NCBI GenBank assembly: GCA_945859605.1
Contig: OX243818.1
Span: 33,586,507 to 33,650,506, forward strand
Source of the DNA: Lumbricus rubellus
Taxonomy: Eukaryota; Annelida; Clitellata; Crassiclitellata; Lumbricidae
Length of the DNA: 64,000 nt
Reading direction: 5' to 3'
Position numbers and translations under genes: made by a program
Shown here: piece after piece, positions 1 through 10,020 of the stretch
How the letters are laid out: each line of letters begins with the position of its first letter
Numbering within the stretch: the first letter of the stretch is position 1
Notes under the pieces: model-generated
What the model was told of the DNA's origin: nothing
Database searches by the model: none
What the model saw: only the letters and a program-made list of their open reading frames with translations

Positions 1-504
1 TCCGTACTGATACGGGCCTTCAACGTCACCGCAAATCCAAGCTACCTCAGAGCTGCGCTGGATGCGACAAAGATCTTCGACGTACCCAGCCACGATGGAG
101 GCGTACTCGCCAGATTTCTTGACCGGTACTCGTGGTACGAGGAGTACCCAACGATCCCGGGTACGTTTGTACTCAACGGATTCATCTACTCGTTGGTGGG
201 GCTGTACGATCTGAAGGGTTACGTTGAGGGAGAGGCGAAGACGAGAGTGGAAGAGCTCTATCGTCAGGGAATGCAGTCACTGAGGACACTGATCGGTCTC
301 TTTGACACTGGGTCAAGGACGCTGTACGACATGCGCCATGTTGGTCTGGCAGGGCTGGAGCCGAACAGAGCGAGATGGGATTACCATGCCACCCATGTAA
401 ACCTACTTCTGCTCGTTAATAGTACGGACTATCATCCCATCATTGATACGACCCTACGACGATGGATGGGGTATCTCAAGGGGATCCATGTTTCGCAAAA
501 CTGA
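1..504 (+). CDS. GLCE: D-glucuronyl C5-epimerase, C-terminal exon (partial)
   Basis: Reading frame 1 is open from the first base to the TGA at 502-504, giving 167 residues that match the C-terminal catalytic region of heparosan-N-sulfate-glucuronate 5-epimerase. That Golgi enzyme converts D-glucuronate to L-iduronate in heparan sulfate chains. Visible family signatures are WYEEYPTIPGTFVLNGF (about residues 45-61 of the fragment), GLYDLKG, a TGSRTLYDMRH block and ARWDYHATHVN, and the chain ends in YLKGIHVSQN, close to the vertebrate C-terminus. The motif order and the stop position are as expected for the family. The 5' part of the gene lies outside the window, so no start is visible. An internal TTG or ATG start is not credible because homology runs upstream of it. 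Identification is by recognised motifs, with no search run. Confidence 0.88.
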   Translation, partial: SVLIRAFNVTANPSYLRAALDATKIFDVPSHDGGVLARFLDRYSWYEEYPTIPGTFVLNGFIYSLVGLYDLKGYVEGEAKTRVEELYRQGMQSLRTLIGLFDTGSRTLYDMRHVGLAGLEPNRARWDYHATHVNLLLLVNSTDYHPIIDTTLRRWMGYLKGIHVSQN

Positions 505-2224
505 CAATAGCTGACGCACTTAAAGGAGTACAAGTAACAAAGGGACAGGGAAAGGGAAGGGTGAGGCACCTAATGTGGGGCAGGGGGCGGCGGCTAAAGT
601 TTATCAAAATTGACAAACGTACACAAGAAGTACCAAAAAGTCGATGGGTAGATAGACGGTGCTCAGGTTTCTCAAACTGACAGTCTAGGCGGCGCACTTG
701 AGGAACGGAAGTACATAATTGCAATAGCAAATTCATATAGCGCCAATCATAGAGAAACTCATCAGAGGATCAGCTTCTAAAGAGTGAGAACAAACAGTTG
801 AGTCAGTGACTCAGTATAACAGTATTACAAATTGACAACGGATGTATTATAAAATAGCGACTCTAGCAGCCTACCTCAAAACGGTAAAACAATAGATAAT
901 GTATGATTAAGAGTGGAAGTAGGCCTACCTGCGCTTTGGTGTGCGCCAGTACAGTTCCTTTCTTGCTCGCGATGTTCGTCAGTCATCATTTTCATTCGTG
1001 AGATTCTCAACAGATTATAATTAATTCTGATCTGCTGCATTTTATTCTCAAATGCCTGAATGCGCTTTTCTTCTTCCTTCTTCAGCGTAGGCCTATACGC
1101 CTCGCATCCATATCCACCGGAAATATCATTGCTTTCGTCAACCACAATTATTTTGGTATCGCTGCCGACTGACTGACTTGTTCTTCAAAATACTTTTCAA
1201 TTCGACCATAACCGTCATATCCACATTACCGGTCGTGACGTCACCGTTTGTTAAATATCAATGACGTCACAAATGAAAATCTCTGCTCTTATTGGCTGTA
1301 AGCAAAACAGCGAGACGTCATTGTGCCTAATCGTCATAAATAATTCGTTATCTAGTTATGCAAGAATCTTAATCAACATCAATCTTAACTGCCAACAGAA
1401 CGGACAGCCTGCAATTATACACGGCGCTAATAGCAGCATACAAAAAAGCACGTCCGCCCTACCTCTCGCAGCCTCGCTCTTCTTGCCAGTGTGTTATCCA
1501 ATGCGCTATCGGTCTTTTAGTTCTGGCCATTGATGTACACTGCACAGGCATCGTGTTCGGGAACTATTTTTTTTTATTGATTTCGTTTGAAACGAGTTGC
1601 TATAGATAATGGAATTGCAGTAGTCGAGTTTTGAATGAACGGAGTCTCAGACATATTATGTTGCTCAGACAGTGTTGGAAGTCACGAATTTTCAATAGCA
1701 ATTAAGAGTGAAGCGGTTGGTTAAGGTCTGAAGTGTGGCTACCTTAGATCTGTGGTCGAAGGTTAGGAGGATACTAGTTTTTCGTTTGCATCTCACAATA
1801 ATTATGCAATGTTATTTTTATGATAGCATTAACAAGCATAGCAGGATTGCAGCCATAATCCAGGCTAATATTTTGGTGAACGTATTTATTTACATGACTT
1901 GTACATTTGGAAGCGTGGGGATCATAAAGATATCAGGTGTTGTGTGTCATCAACATACATATCAAGAATAAACACACATAGGAAATGAGTTGGCTGAATA
2001 ATTGGGACGTGTAATTACGACTGAAAAGTAGGACATTGAGAAGAGAATCTTGACTCTTGAGGACCATTCTAGGCGATAGTTTTGACCATTAGAGGAAGGA
2101 GTGTAGAGCAGCATTAAGAGTGAAGGAACCATGATTAAACAACCTTGAGAACAGTCTAGAAAATGTTCACAATAATATTAAGGTTAACAGGGAAATTTTT
2201 TACATTAACAGGACACCTTTACGC
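505..2224. other. Downstream flank of GLCE, mostly without features
   Basis: This stretch should hold the GLCE 3' UTR and intergenic DNA. Apart from the LINE-like remnant listed at 876-1145, I see no coding exon, RNA gene or clear repeat. Open frames here are short and lack splice-site support. Confidence 0.5.
876..1145 (-). pseudogene. Decayed non-LTR retrotransposon fragment (RTE-like tail)
   Basis: A minus-strand frame contains KKEEEKRIQAFENKM followed by LLRIS and TDEHR. This resembles the conserved segment near the end of the RTE-type reverse-transcriptase ORF, usually written as IQAFE followed by an RR-LLRIS-W box. The match is partial: the cysteine and arginine residues between the two blocks are changed, and no other retrotransposon domain is nearby. 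I read it as an old remnant, not a host gene. Confidence 0.35.
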
Positions 2225-2360
2225 AATAATAATAATAATAATAATAACAATTTATATGGCGCCATAACGCGATCATACCGCTACAAGGGCGCCTCACAAA
2301 CGGCTAACTTCGGGATAAGCCTTAGCAAACAGATAAGTTTTAAGCTTTGAATTAAAAGTT
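2225..2360 (-). repeat. 3' end of a CR1-like LINE, truncated copy
   Basis: An (AAT)n run at 2225-2248 is followed by a segment reading TTTATATGGCGCCATAACGC and then a CTACAAGGGCGCCT block and GGATAAGCC. The same block follows the reverse-transcriptase C-terminus of the element at 27170-27965 and recurs at 14463-14535. The AAT run is the 3' tail of a minus-strand insertion. Only the 3' UTR is retained. Confidence 0.7.
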
Positions 2361-3690
2361 TAAATGTTGTGTTCAATACCAGGGCACCTTTTTAACATAC
2401 TACATTTACAATACGAAGGACACCATTTGAAAAAGACTACATTTACAATATATAAATGTGAGAAGATATGTTTTTACACAAAGTACATTTTCAACAATGG
2501 GGAAACATTTAAGATGACTACATTTTCAAAACAGGACACACTACAATTTACAGCAGTACAAAGTCTACATTCTAAAACAAAACTCATTTCCGTATTAATT
2601 GGACGACACACGTAAAAACATACAACAAGAAAGTGGCAAGTTCAATGCTTCGAGCTAACTGACCAAAATATCGGGGCATCTGAAACCACCACAAAACTAC
2701 AACCATTCTGAAAAAAAGGTTAAAAAAAAACGGTGGGAACATGAACTGAAGCATTTCACTAAAAAAAACAATCTAGTATTACTGGATATTTTCCAACACA
2801 CACACACGCACACACACACAGAGTCAATAACAGTTTATGTAACATTGAGTCGAGTAACTCATAACCTATTATATTATACAGTTCATCTTAATTGAGCAGA
2901 AAAAACTCAGTTACAGTAGAAAACGTTTAACTCGCTAAAAACATACATCGTCAAAACACACATTCTGCTATCGTGCTGCCCATACCACAGCCATAGCCAG
3001 TCCCAAGTCATAAAAAGAAGGAGGGCAACAAGTAAAGTGCCTTCAACCATTGGATATCATTAAAAAGTTGGAAACTACTACTAGAACACGATTCTGGCAA
3101 ACAGTTGTCTAACATGCTAAACAGGCCACAGAAGAGTCTGGTAATATGGCCACACTGATTGTGCCATATCGCCAGACAGTCTCTCAACAGCTTTCTCAAA
3201 TTATTTTTACATTTTGTGCTTGACCTGGCTGATGATGTTAAATCAAGATCTTGGTTGACCATTTGTTTATTAGCAGAAAATGATGGAGTAAAATCTTGCG
3301 CAGCAGGAATAATTTGCAGCAACTTCGTGTAAATATATTTAATCTAATACACTGGCAAAAGGATCACACTGGCCATGATACACTCTTAGATCCTCAACAA
3401 TCTGACTTTAACCCACACTTTGATAATCAGTATTTATACTTTTGATCCACCCTTTGATCCACCCTTTGATCCAGAATGATCATACCTTAATTCATTCATT
3501 ATATGATCTTCAACAGTCAGAATCAGCCGTTACAATACAACTGACATTGATCATATTTTTGTTTGATTCTGCTGGCCCTGAATTGTCAATGGCATCACAA
3601 TGGTGCTGATGATTCCAATAACAACCACTAGAATAATTGTTCTCTTGCCAACCAAATCACTCTAAAGCCATTGTTCTGTCACATTTCATC
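2361..3690. other. Possible 3' region of the HMG-box gene; no further gene seen
   Basis: AT-rich sequence with A-runs and a (CA)n microsatellite near 2798-2820. It may hold downstream 3' UTR of the minus-strand HMG-box gene. No conserved reading frame is visible. A 104-codon minus-strand frame at 3008-3322 has no recognisable motif and is not called. Confidence 0.4.
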
Positions 3691-3691
3691 C

Positions 3692-3983
3692 AGCTGTCAA
3701 TCAAGCCAGGTGACAATACTTCCTGCATGAATACTTCAGCAATGATTGGCAGGTGTCAATCTTTAAACAACATCGTAACTTCACTACAACGTAATTAAAA
3801 ATGATTTCAGTATCATAATTGGCATGTGTCAATCATTCCTCACACATGATCTCCCTGCACTAGTTCCCGGGCATACAATGCTCTCTATTTTCCAACCAGT
3901 GTTATGATTGGCAGCTGTCAATCAACTCGTCAACAAACAAGTAACTCCAGTTCATTTCAAAGTCACGATTGGCAGGTGTCAGC
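3692..3983. repeat. Dispersed near-palindromic repeat, type GATTGGCAGCTGTCAATC
   Basis: Related copies occur near 3692 (half copy), 3743, 3820, 3905 and 3966, spaced 60-90 bp. Each full copy is nearly its own reverse complement: GATTG and CAATC flank a CAGCTG or CAGGTG core. Copies therefore carry a CCAAT-box core (ATTGG) and an E-box core. They lie downstream of the HMG-box stop codon, so they may be 3' UTR hairpins or DNA sites. Confidence 0.6.
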
Positions 3984-4029
3984 AAATCCGACGCTATTTT
4001 TCATGTAGTACCACATGGAACCATATGAC

Positions 4030-4119
4030 TTTGAACCGTTCCACTTTAAACCGATCCACTGTAAACCGTTCCACTTTAAACTGTTTCACTTTAAACCGTT
4101 CCCCTTTGAACCGTTCCAC
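4030..4119 (-). repeat. Short tandem array directly after the HMG-box gene stop codon
   Basis: On the minus strand, about six degenerate copies of the 15-mer GTGGAACGGTTTAAA follow immediately after the TAA at 4120-4122. Copies differ at one to three positions. The array would form the first part of the 3' UTR. Confidence 0.7.
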
Positions 4120-7100
4120 TTACTCGTTCGTCGTTCCACTCCTCTGATCGTGGTACCACTTGATAAAGAAATCATTCTGCTGTTTGAGTCGATGTATGAG
4201 GCCATACGCCTGTTCCAATTCCCTCATCAGCTGGACCACTTCCTGGGTCTTTTCCACGAGGGCACCCCGCAGAAACAGCTTCTCCGCATCGACCACTGTC
4301 GCAGCCCCACCGCCGCCTTCGCTGCCCGCCGCATCCCCACTACCACCCACCTCCGTTTTTACAACGTTGGCTTTGTTTACATCGGGATTTCCGACTTCGG
4401 TGAATGTGGCTCGCCCTGGTGGGGCGGATGTGGCGTGAGATTCTGTCGTCCACCACCAATTGTTTGCCGTCGTGTTTGCCATCGAAACGTTGATATTCTG
4501 ATCAGATCGAACGACATTTGGATCGGAACCGATCGGAGTTGGACCAGATGCCACAGTCTGATTGCTGAAAAGAAGACAACAAAGACAAACAATTGGTGGA
4601 GGAAATATATTTTAAGGAAAATGCAACTTCCAAGGTAATATGTTTATTCTATATACTTGAAGGCAACTTTAAGTTTACAACCAAACTCCAGCAATATACT
4701 CAGAGGAAAAATGCAAAGGTAACATAAACAAAGATAAAAGGAAAGGATAAAAAGGTCATAAAATTAAAAGTAAAAAGGTGAAGTTAACATACTTAGAAAT
4801 GCAAAGGTAGTGAAGTTAAAGTAGGAAAGCAAAGTGAACAAATCTGATCATATGCAACCAGAAAAGAAAAAAACATTAAGTAACATTTGATAAAAATAGG
4901 TGCCATCAAAATTTCTTTAAGTAACAAATGAATGAAACTGCTACCTATATATAGCAATCTGGCAAGCACTACCTTACCTACACTATTGCCTTGTACTTTG
5001 CATAGTTGCCAAATAAAATAAAATTTGTAAACTTGCCATCATCAGCTACTAACATGACTTAATAAGCAAAGATAAAATTATTATTATTATTATTTTACTT
5101 TATCATCATACCTAAAAATAGGATTGGGATTTTCCGTATCCGCGTTGCCCTCGCGTTCGTCGTGCAGATGGCTGTCGTAGACGACCTGCGCGAGTAAATC
5201 TCTGTGCGACGACTGATCGGCGTTCGACCAAACCTGACCAAAAGATGGCAGCACCATCGACACCTCATCCGAACCGTGGTAGACGGAAGGCGCCGGCTGA
5301 GCCACGGAGGTGGAGTGGTTGAGGATGGACTGTTGATCGGGGGTCGTGGTGGGTGGAGGCGCGGATGGCTTCGGCTGCTGCTGATGGGATTTGGATTTCT
5401 TTGAAGGTGATGGATCCTTGGCTGTCTTCTTTGCTCGTGGCTTTATCAGATCGGACGCCTGGAGACCGTTTGTGCGCAGGTAGCCCTGCAGTTCAGTGTC
5501 GTATCTCACCTGGACAGTGGACAGGTAAGTGTGATATTCTTATTAGAACAGATCAGGGTGGAGATGATTTAAATCGGTTGATTTAAATCATTGATTTAAA
5601 TCACGATTTAAATCGGTAATAAAAATCACGATTTAAATCGAATAGTGAAAATAAATTTCAAGCAATGCTTTTGTGCCACACAACTTGCAGGTTTGTTTCC
5701 TTTCACTTAGCTGCAGCAGTGCAGCTGCCAGTTAGTGCATTCAGCATGCCCAGCAGGCTGACTCATCTGGCTGCACAGTGTAGTGCTAAAGTGACCTAAT
5801 AATATTAGTACCGTAGTGTTCTAGTTTGCAAGGTGTCACTGACTCAGTAACTTAACCACTTACATAGCGATCTGATTTAACAGTTACTTTAACAGAACAT
5901 TGACTTCTTCTGTCTTCATTGGATTTAACTGATTGTTCATCGATCGCACTATTAACTAGTATTAAGTATATATACCACTTCAAAGGTGTTAATTTGTATT
6001 GCAAAACTAAAGAAGGTAATAATTGTTACCGAATACCAAATATCCGTTACAATAATGCATAGTGGCTTGATACCCACATGGAGGCAGTAAATCCAAACTT
6101 AGAACTAGTAGAAAGAAATCGGATTTAAATTTTTAAAATCGGATTTTTAATTTTTAGTTAAAAAATCATGATTGTTGTCCACCCTGTATTGTATAGCTGT
6201 AGAATTAAAGGTAATAACTGTTACCTAATGAAGCATGTGACTTGATACCCAAAAAAGGCACTACATACAAAATACTAACTATAAGAAAGAAATCCGATAT
6301 AAATCAAAAAAATCCGATTTAAATTAAAAAAATCTGATTTAAATTTTAAAAATCCGATTTTTTGATTTTTATTTTAAAAATCACGATTTTTATCCACCCT
6401 GGAACAGATGGACAGGTAGGACAAGAGGAGCAAGGGCAAAATCTGACTTGTCACCTTAAAAATTTTGAAAATTCTTCTCAGTATACATGACATTGTACAT
6501 TCACGTATGGGTAAGAAATTCTGTATTAAAACATCTAATTGGGCATTGAATTCTAAATATCACACACAGATGGAAAATTCCTCTCAGTAGACTATTAATA
6601 CATATGGAACGAATTCCAAATAGAACACCTGGAGGAAATAGAGTAATACATATGGACACATTGGACAAGTAGAAAAGAATCGTTAATAAACCTAGACAGA
6701 TACGATATTTAGATCAATACTCTTGAGAAATATGATATATCCTAAAATAGTACACCTGGGGGAAGGTAATTAATACCAATTAACTCATGCAGACACTGAC
6801 AGGTAGTAATTGTTAATTAATACAACTTGATCAATAGAAATTCTGATTGGGTATCAAAAACTCTCGACAGCCAATTAGAAAACTAATGTCGAGAATTTAT
6901 AGGCACAAAAAATCAATTAACACACCGGTACTATCAAATACCCATCAACCCAACTGTACTAGAATACTCGTAATTATCAGATCAAAACCAATCAGTAAAT
7001 CAATTAACACACCTGTACATGTAACTATATAAAATACAAATTAAGACCTGCACATGTAAACAATCACAGAAAACGTCACTTAACAATCTGTAAACAGAAC

Positions 7101-8393
7101 ATCAGCAAAAACTGCTAAGAACAAGCAAGCACTATTACCTTCGTGCGGTAAAATCAAGGCGTTGCTCACCTTGTCATTGTTGAACTCTTCGATGAATTGC
7201 TGCTTTCTGGCATCGTCAAGTTCGCGCCAGATGCGACCGATTGTGGCACCGACCTCACAGACCGACATACCTGGATTGGCCGTCTTCACCTGCTGCCATA
7301 TCTAAGACAAATGCCATCGCACGCTCTCATAATATTACTTAAATGCTAATTTAATAGAAAAATAACACCTAAAATAACGCCTTAGCCAATCGAACTAAAC
7401 CCCATACATTAACGTACTTATTAACGTACATTGTCTAACATCTTATAACATGAATTCCTTCGTCTTTCATATTGCGTGAGATTTTTTACATTTCAAAGGA
7501 TTTTTTTTCAATTCTGGCTTTCTGTCGTTAGGTGGTGAGTACCTATGATGACGACATGCTATACAAATATGTGATTACAACAGCAGTTATATATTTTTAA
7601 TTAAATCCAATAATTAATCTAAAGTCTAATATAGTTGCTTTGTTGTGTAAACGTGATGAAACCTAATATGAAACCAATCTCTATCTAGTTGCAGTTCTAA
7701 GTAAAAACCAGAATACCAGTCATCTAATTAAATCACATCAGACTAAAACTGATTTAGGATTAGGACAAGGTTAACTTTAGATCAGAGTTAGATTAGATTA
7801 GTGTAAGATGAGAGTAAGATTGTAAACATTCAGGTAATATTTGATTAGAATAGAAGTCATACCCCTTTACTGAATCTCATGTAAGGTGAGAGTGGCTTTT
7901 TCGGAGGCAACGGTAGGTCAGATCGCGGTTGACCTTTACTCGTCAGCAAAGCAGGGGCTGTAACCGCCGGGACATACGCCACGGGTGGAGTGGGCTGGGT
8001 TGGGGTCACGACCCCAACACCAGAGGGCACCAGTTCTGCAGACGTCCCAATCGACTGGCAGTATTCCAAGTCAGTAAAACGCTGATTAAGTTCGTTGCCA
8101 GTTGAGAAACTGGAGGAGAACATCGCCTCGGTGTCCGTCCGCCCACCATCCACAAGCGGTCCGCTGACATTGACATCACCGGTCTGAGATTCTGGTTCCG
8201 ACTTGAGAACGAACGGATCTGAAGAGTTGATCGCAACCGATCCATCCGTCCAAGGAACAAAGCTGCCGATCGCGGGTTCCATGTTGTGCAGGGCGACTGG
8301 GTGGGGGTGGTCTGCACCCTCCACTTTAGGGGTTGCGTGAATCGACCCCAAGTATTGGGGCAGCATGGAAGATGTGACGGTCAGAGAGTCCAT
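4120..8393 (-). CDS. HMG-box protein with a BAF57/SMARCE1-type HMG domain (4 coding exons, 501 aa)
   Basis: Coding exons, in transcript order: 7863-8393, 7170-7301, 5112-5509 and 4120-4564. Borders are GGG|GTATGA, CTTAG|ATA, AAG|GTGAGC, TCCAG|GTG, AG|GTATGA and TTTCAG|C, and phase is kept throughout. The ATG at 8393 is chosen because an upstream in-frame ATG lies inside an intron whose donor GTAAGT is at 8489-8494. Residues 1-160 are a low-complexity acidic and proline-rich region. Residues about 161-230 form one HMG box split by introns: PLPPKKPLSPYMRFSKG, then IWQQVKTANP, then IGRIWRELDD. The PYMR-S, W-QVK and IG-WR-L-D spacing is that of BAF57, a SWI/SNF subunit. After the box come a basic linker with AKKTAKDPSPSKKSK, a Q/P-rich stretch, a glycine patch, and a short predicted coiled coil (about 455-490). 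The BAF57 C-terminal region is absent, so orthology is unlikely. A nuclear, DNA-bending role is inferred from the HMG box only. Confidence 0.8.
5554..6401. mobile_element. AT-rich hAT-like non-autonomous element in intron 2 of the HMG-box gene
   Basis: The element starts CAGGGTGGA and ends TATCCACCCTG, and is flanked by a perfect 8-bp duplication GAACAGAT (5546-5553 and 6402-6409). CAGGG termini with 8-bp duplications are typical of hAT. Both ends are packed with variants of GATTTAAATC; the interior is unrelated AT-rich sequence. A second copy of the CCACCCTG terminus at about 6178-6186 suggests an internal rearrangement or nesting. Confidence 0.88.
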
Positions 8394-8488
8394 TGTTGCT
8401 TGCTGGTTTTCAACTGAAGACGCTGGTAATTGTTTTGCACCATTTAAAGGATAATGGATCTTGAGGAAAATTGTGCAGCTTATCACAA

Positions 8489-8495
8489 ACTTACG
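8489..8495 (-). other. Splice donor of a 5' untranslated exon, HMG-box gene
   Basis: On the minus strand the sequence CTTCTC|GTAAGT has a full donor consensus just upstream of the coding region, with a plausible acceptor GTCTTCAG between it and the ATG at 8393. This implies a noncoding first exon above 8495 and explains why the longer open frame beginning at 8486 is not the true start. Confidence 0.55.
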
Positions 8496-9630
8496 AGAAG
8501 TCCCTGTGAAATATAATTAAATATTAGTAACCAAATAATATCACTATGACTCCATTTTAATGCATCAATATAAATATTCCCGAATGGGTTTAAATGTGGC
8601 GAATTTTTCCGTCAGGAACCACAACTCTGCAGTTCCTTCTGGGTTCCCTTTTGTTAATGACAGATTACTTGTTCCTAGTTATGACGATATGCCACTTCGT
8701 ATACTTTTGAAATTGATGATTTATTATGACTAATTTATTAAAACTTTTTGCAACAGCAAATAACTGGATTAAAAACTTTTCCACATCGATCGTCAATCAT
8801 ACATGTATGACTTACCTACTACATCAAAACTTTTTTGAGTGACCTAGTTTTAGAAGATCTCCTAACTAATCAAAACACCGATGCAAACGTTCAAATTTCA
8901 CGCGCAAACTAATGCCCAGCAAGAGAGAAAAATTACTTGGGCAAACCTGCATGAAAAAGTAATAATTAATCGAAATAAACGAGACTTGGAGAAGTTTTTC
9001 AACTTTTATCAAATCAACTAGCAGCAAGCACCATCGATGCGTATGCAGAGAATGTTTGACAACCTACGTAACAGGAATTAAACGACCGCATTAATATTTT
9101 ATTACATTAAAATTAAAATAATTATAAGGTCGTTGATATAATAATTATAGCCAACGCTTTGATTGTATCATTGTAACTTAGACCTACTTCTGTGTGTAGG
9201 TCTAATTCGTGTACCTTTAGGCCTATAGCAAAAATAAATTTTAAAAGAGTACTCAGTAGGCCTATAGCCTAGGCCTAATACAAAACGCTTCCATGTAGGC
9301 TAATTATTGATTTTGAGAAGCATGAGCATCTGTCTCTCGTGCTAAAGATTAGGATACTTATTTGTAACTTAGAATGTTAGCGTAATTTCAGGATTTCTTA
9401 TTATAAAGCCCAAACGTTGGGCTACATTTACAACGCATCTCGAGAGTCAAGATGAAGCAGCCCGCATTAATTAAGGTGGGTGCCAATTAAGGGTGGTTAA
9501 GAGCCCGCACATGGCCTGTTTAACAAGTGTAGTGTTCATGTTAAGAAAAACTGCGGTCAACCCCACAGATCACAACAAGAGGACACGCGAATTAATTGGC
9601 TTTGTGCAATAGGCATTAATTGTGACATCG
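8496..9630. other. Likely promoter-side flank of the HMG-box gene
   Basis: AT-rich, no protein-coding signal. It should contain the 5' untranslated exon and promoter of the minus-strand HMG-box gene, but I cannot place a TATA box or initiator with confidence. TAGGCCTA octamers begin to appear near 9221. Confidence 0.35.
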
Positions 9631-9659
9631 AAGACCTTTAAGTTACACTTAAAGGTCTT
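9631..9659. repeat. Small perfect hairpin, 13-bp stem
   Basis: AAGACCTTTAAGT (9631-9643) and its exact reverse complement (9647-9659) flank a TAC loop. No function is evident; it lies at the start of the degenerate repeat region that follows. Confidence 0.6.
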
Positions 9660-9664
9660 TGGTG

Positions 9665-10020
9665 ATATCTCTTTGTTCTAGAAACATTATGACGTCACTA
9701 ATTTATTGGACATGATGATAGGCCTACTATGTGCATTATAAATTTGTTTTATGGACTTCGTAATGTGACTGCTTCTCTTTGTTTTGCGATATTGTTGCGT
9801 CACTAATATGGTGCTGGTTTAAGCTGCTGCTACGACAATAGCTCTGTACACGTAGGCATACTATTATGACGTCTTCTTTGTCTTGTTACGTCATTCTCTA
9901 TGTATGCATAGGCTAATAGTGTGACGTTCCTAGAATGTCTAACTCCATATTATGACGACTCCTTTTTGTTCAGAAAACACTATTGTCGCATCATTAGCTT
10001 TGTTCATTAACGTGTTGCTG
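9665..10020. repeat. Degenerate array with TGACGTCA-like sites
   Basis: The phrases CTTTGTT, ATTATGACGTC or TTGCGTCACTAA recur every 60-100 bp (about 9689, 9798, 9865, 9889, 9921, 9951 and 9985). At least one is a full CRE octamer TGACGTCA, and others are one or two bases off. This looks like a decayed tandem repeat; regulatory use is unproven. Confidence 0.45.

Noticed and set aside
3008..3322. A 104-codon minus-strand frame as a downstream exon of the HMG-box gene
   Set aside because: The gene already ends with a stop at 4120-4122, and the frame has no recognised motif or credible acceptor.
4015..4638. A 207-codon plus-strand frame
   Set aside because: It runs antisense to exon 4 of the HMG-box gene and its 15-mer array; the minus-strand exon has splice support and domain sense.
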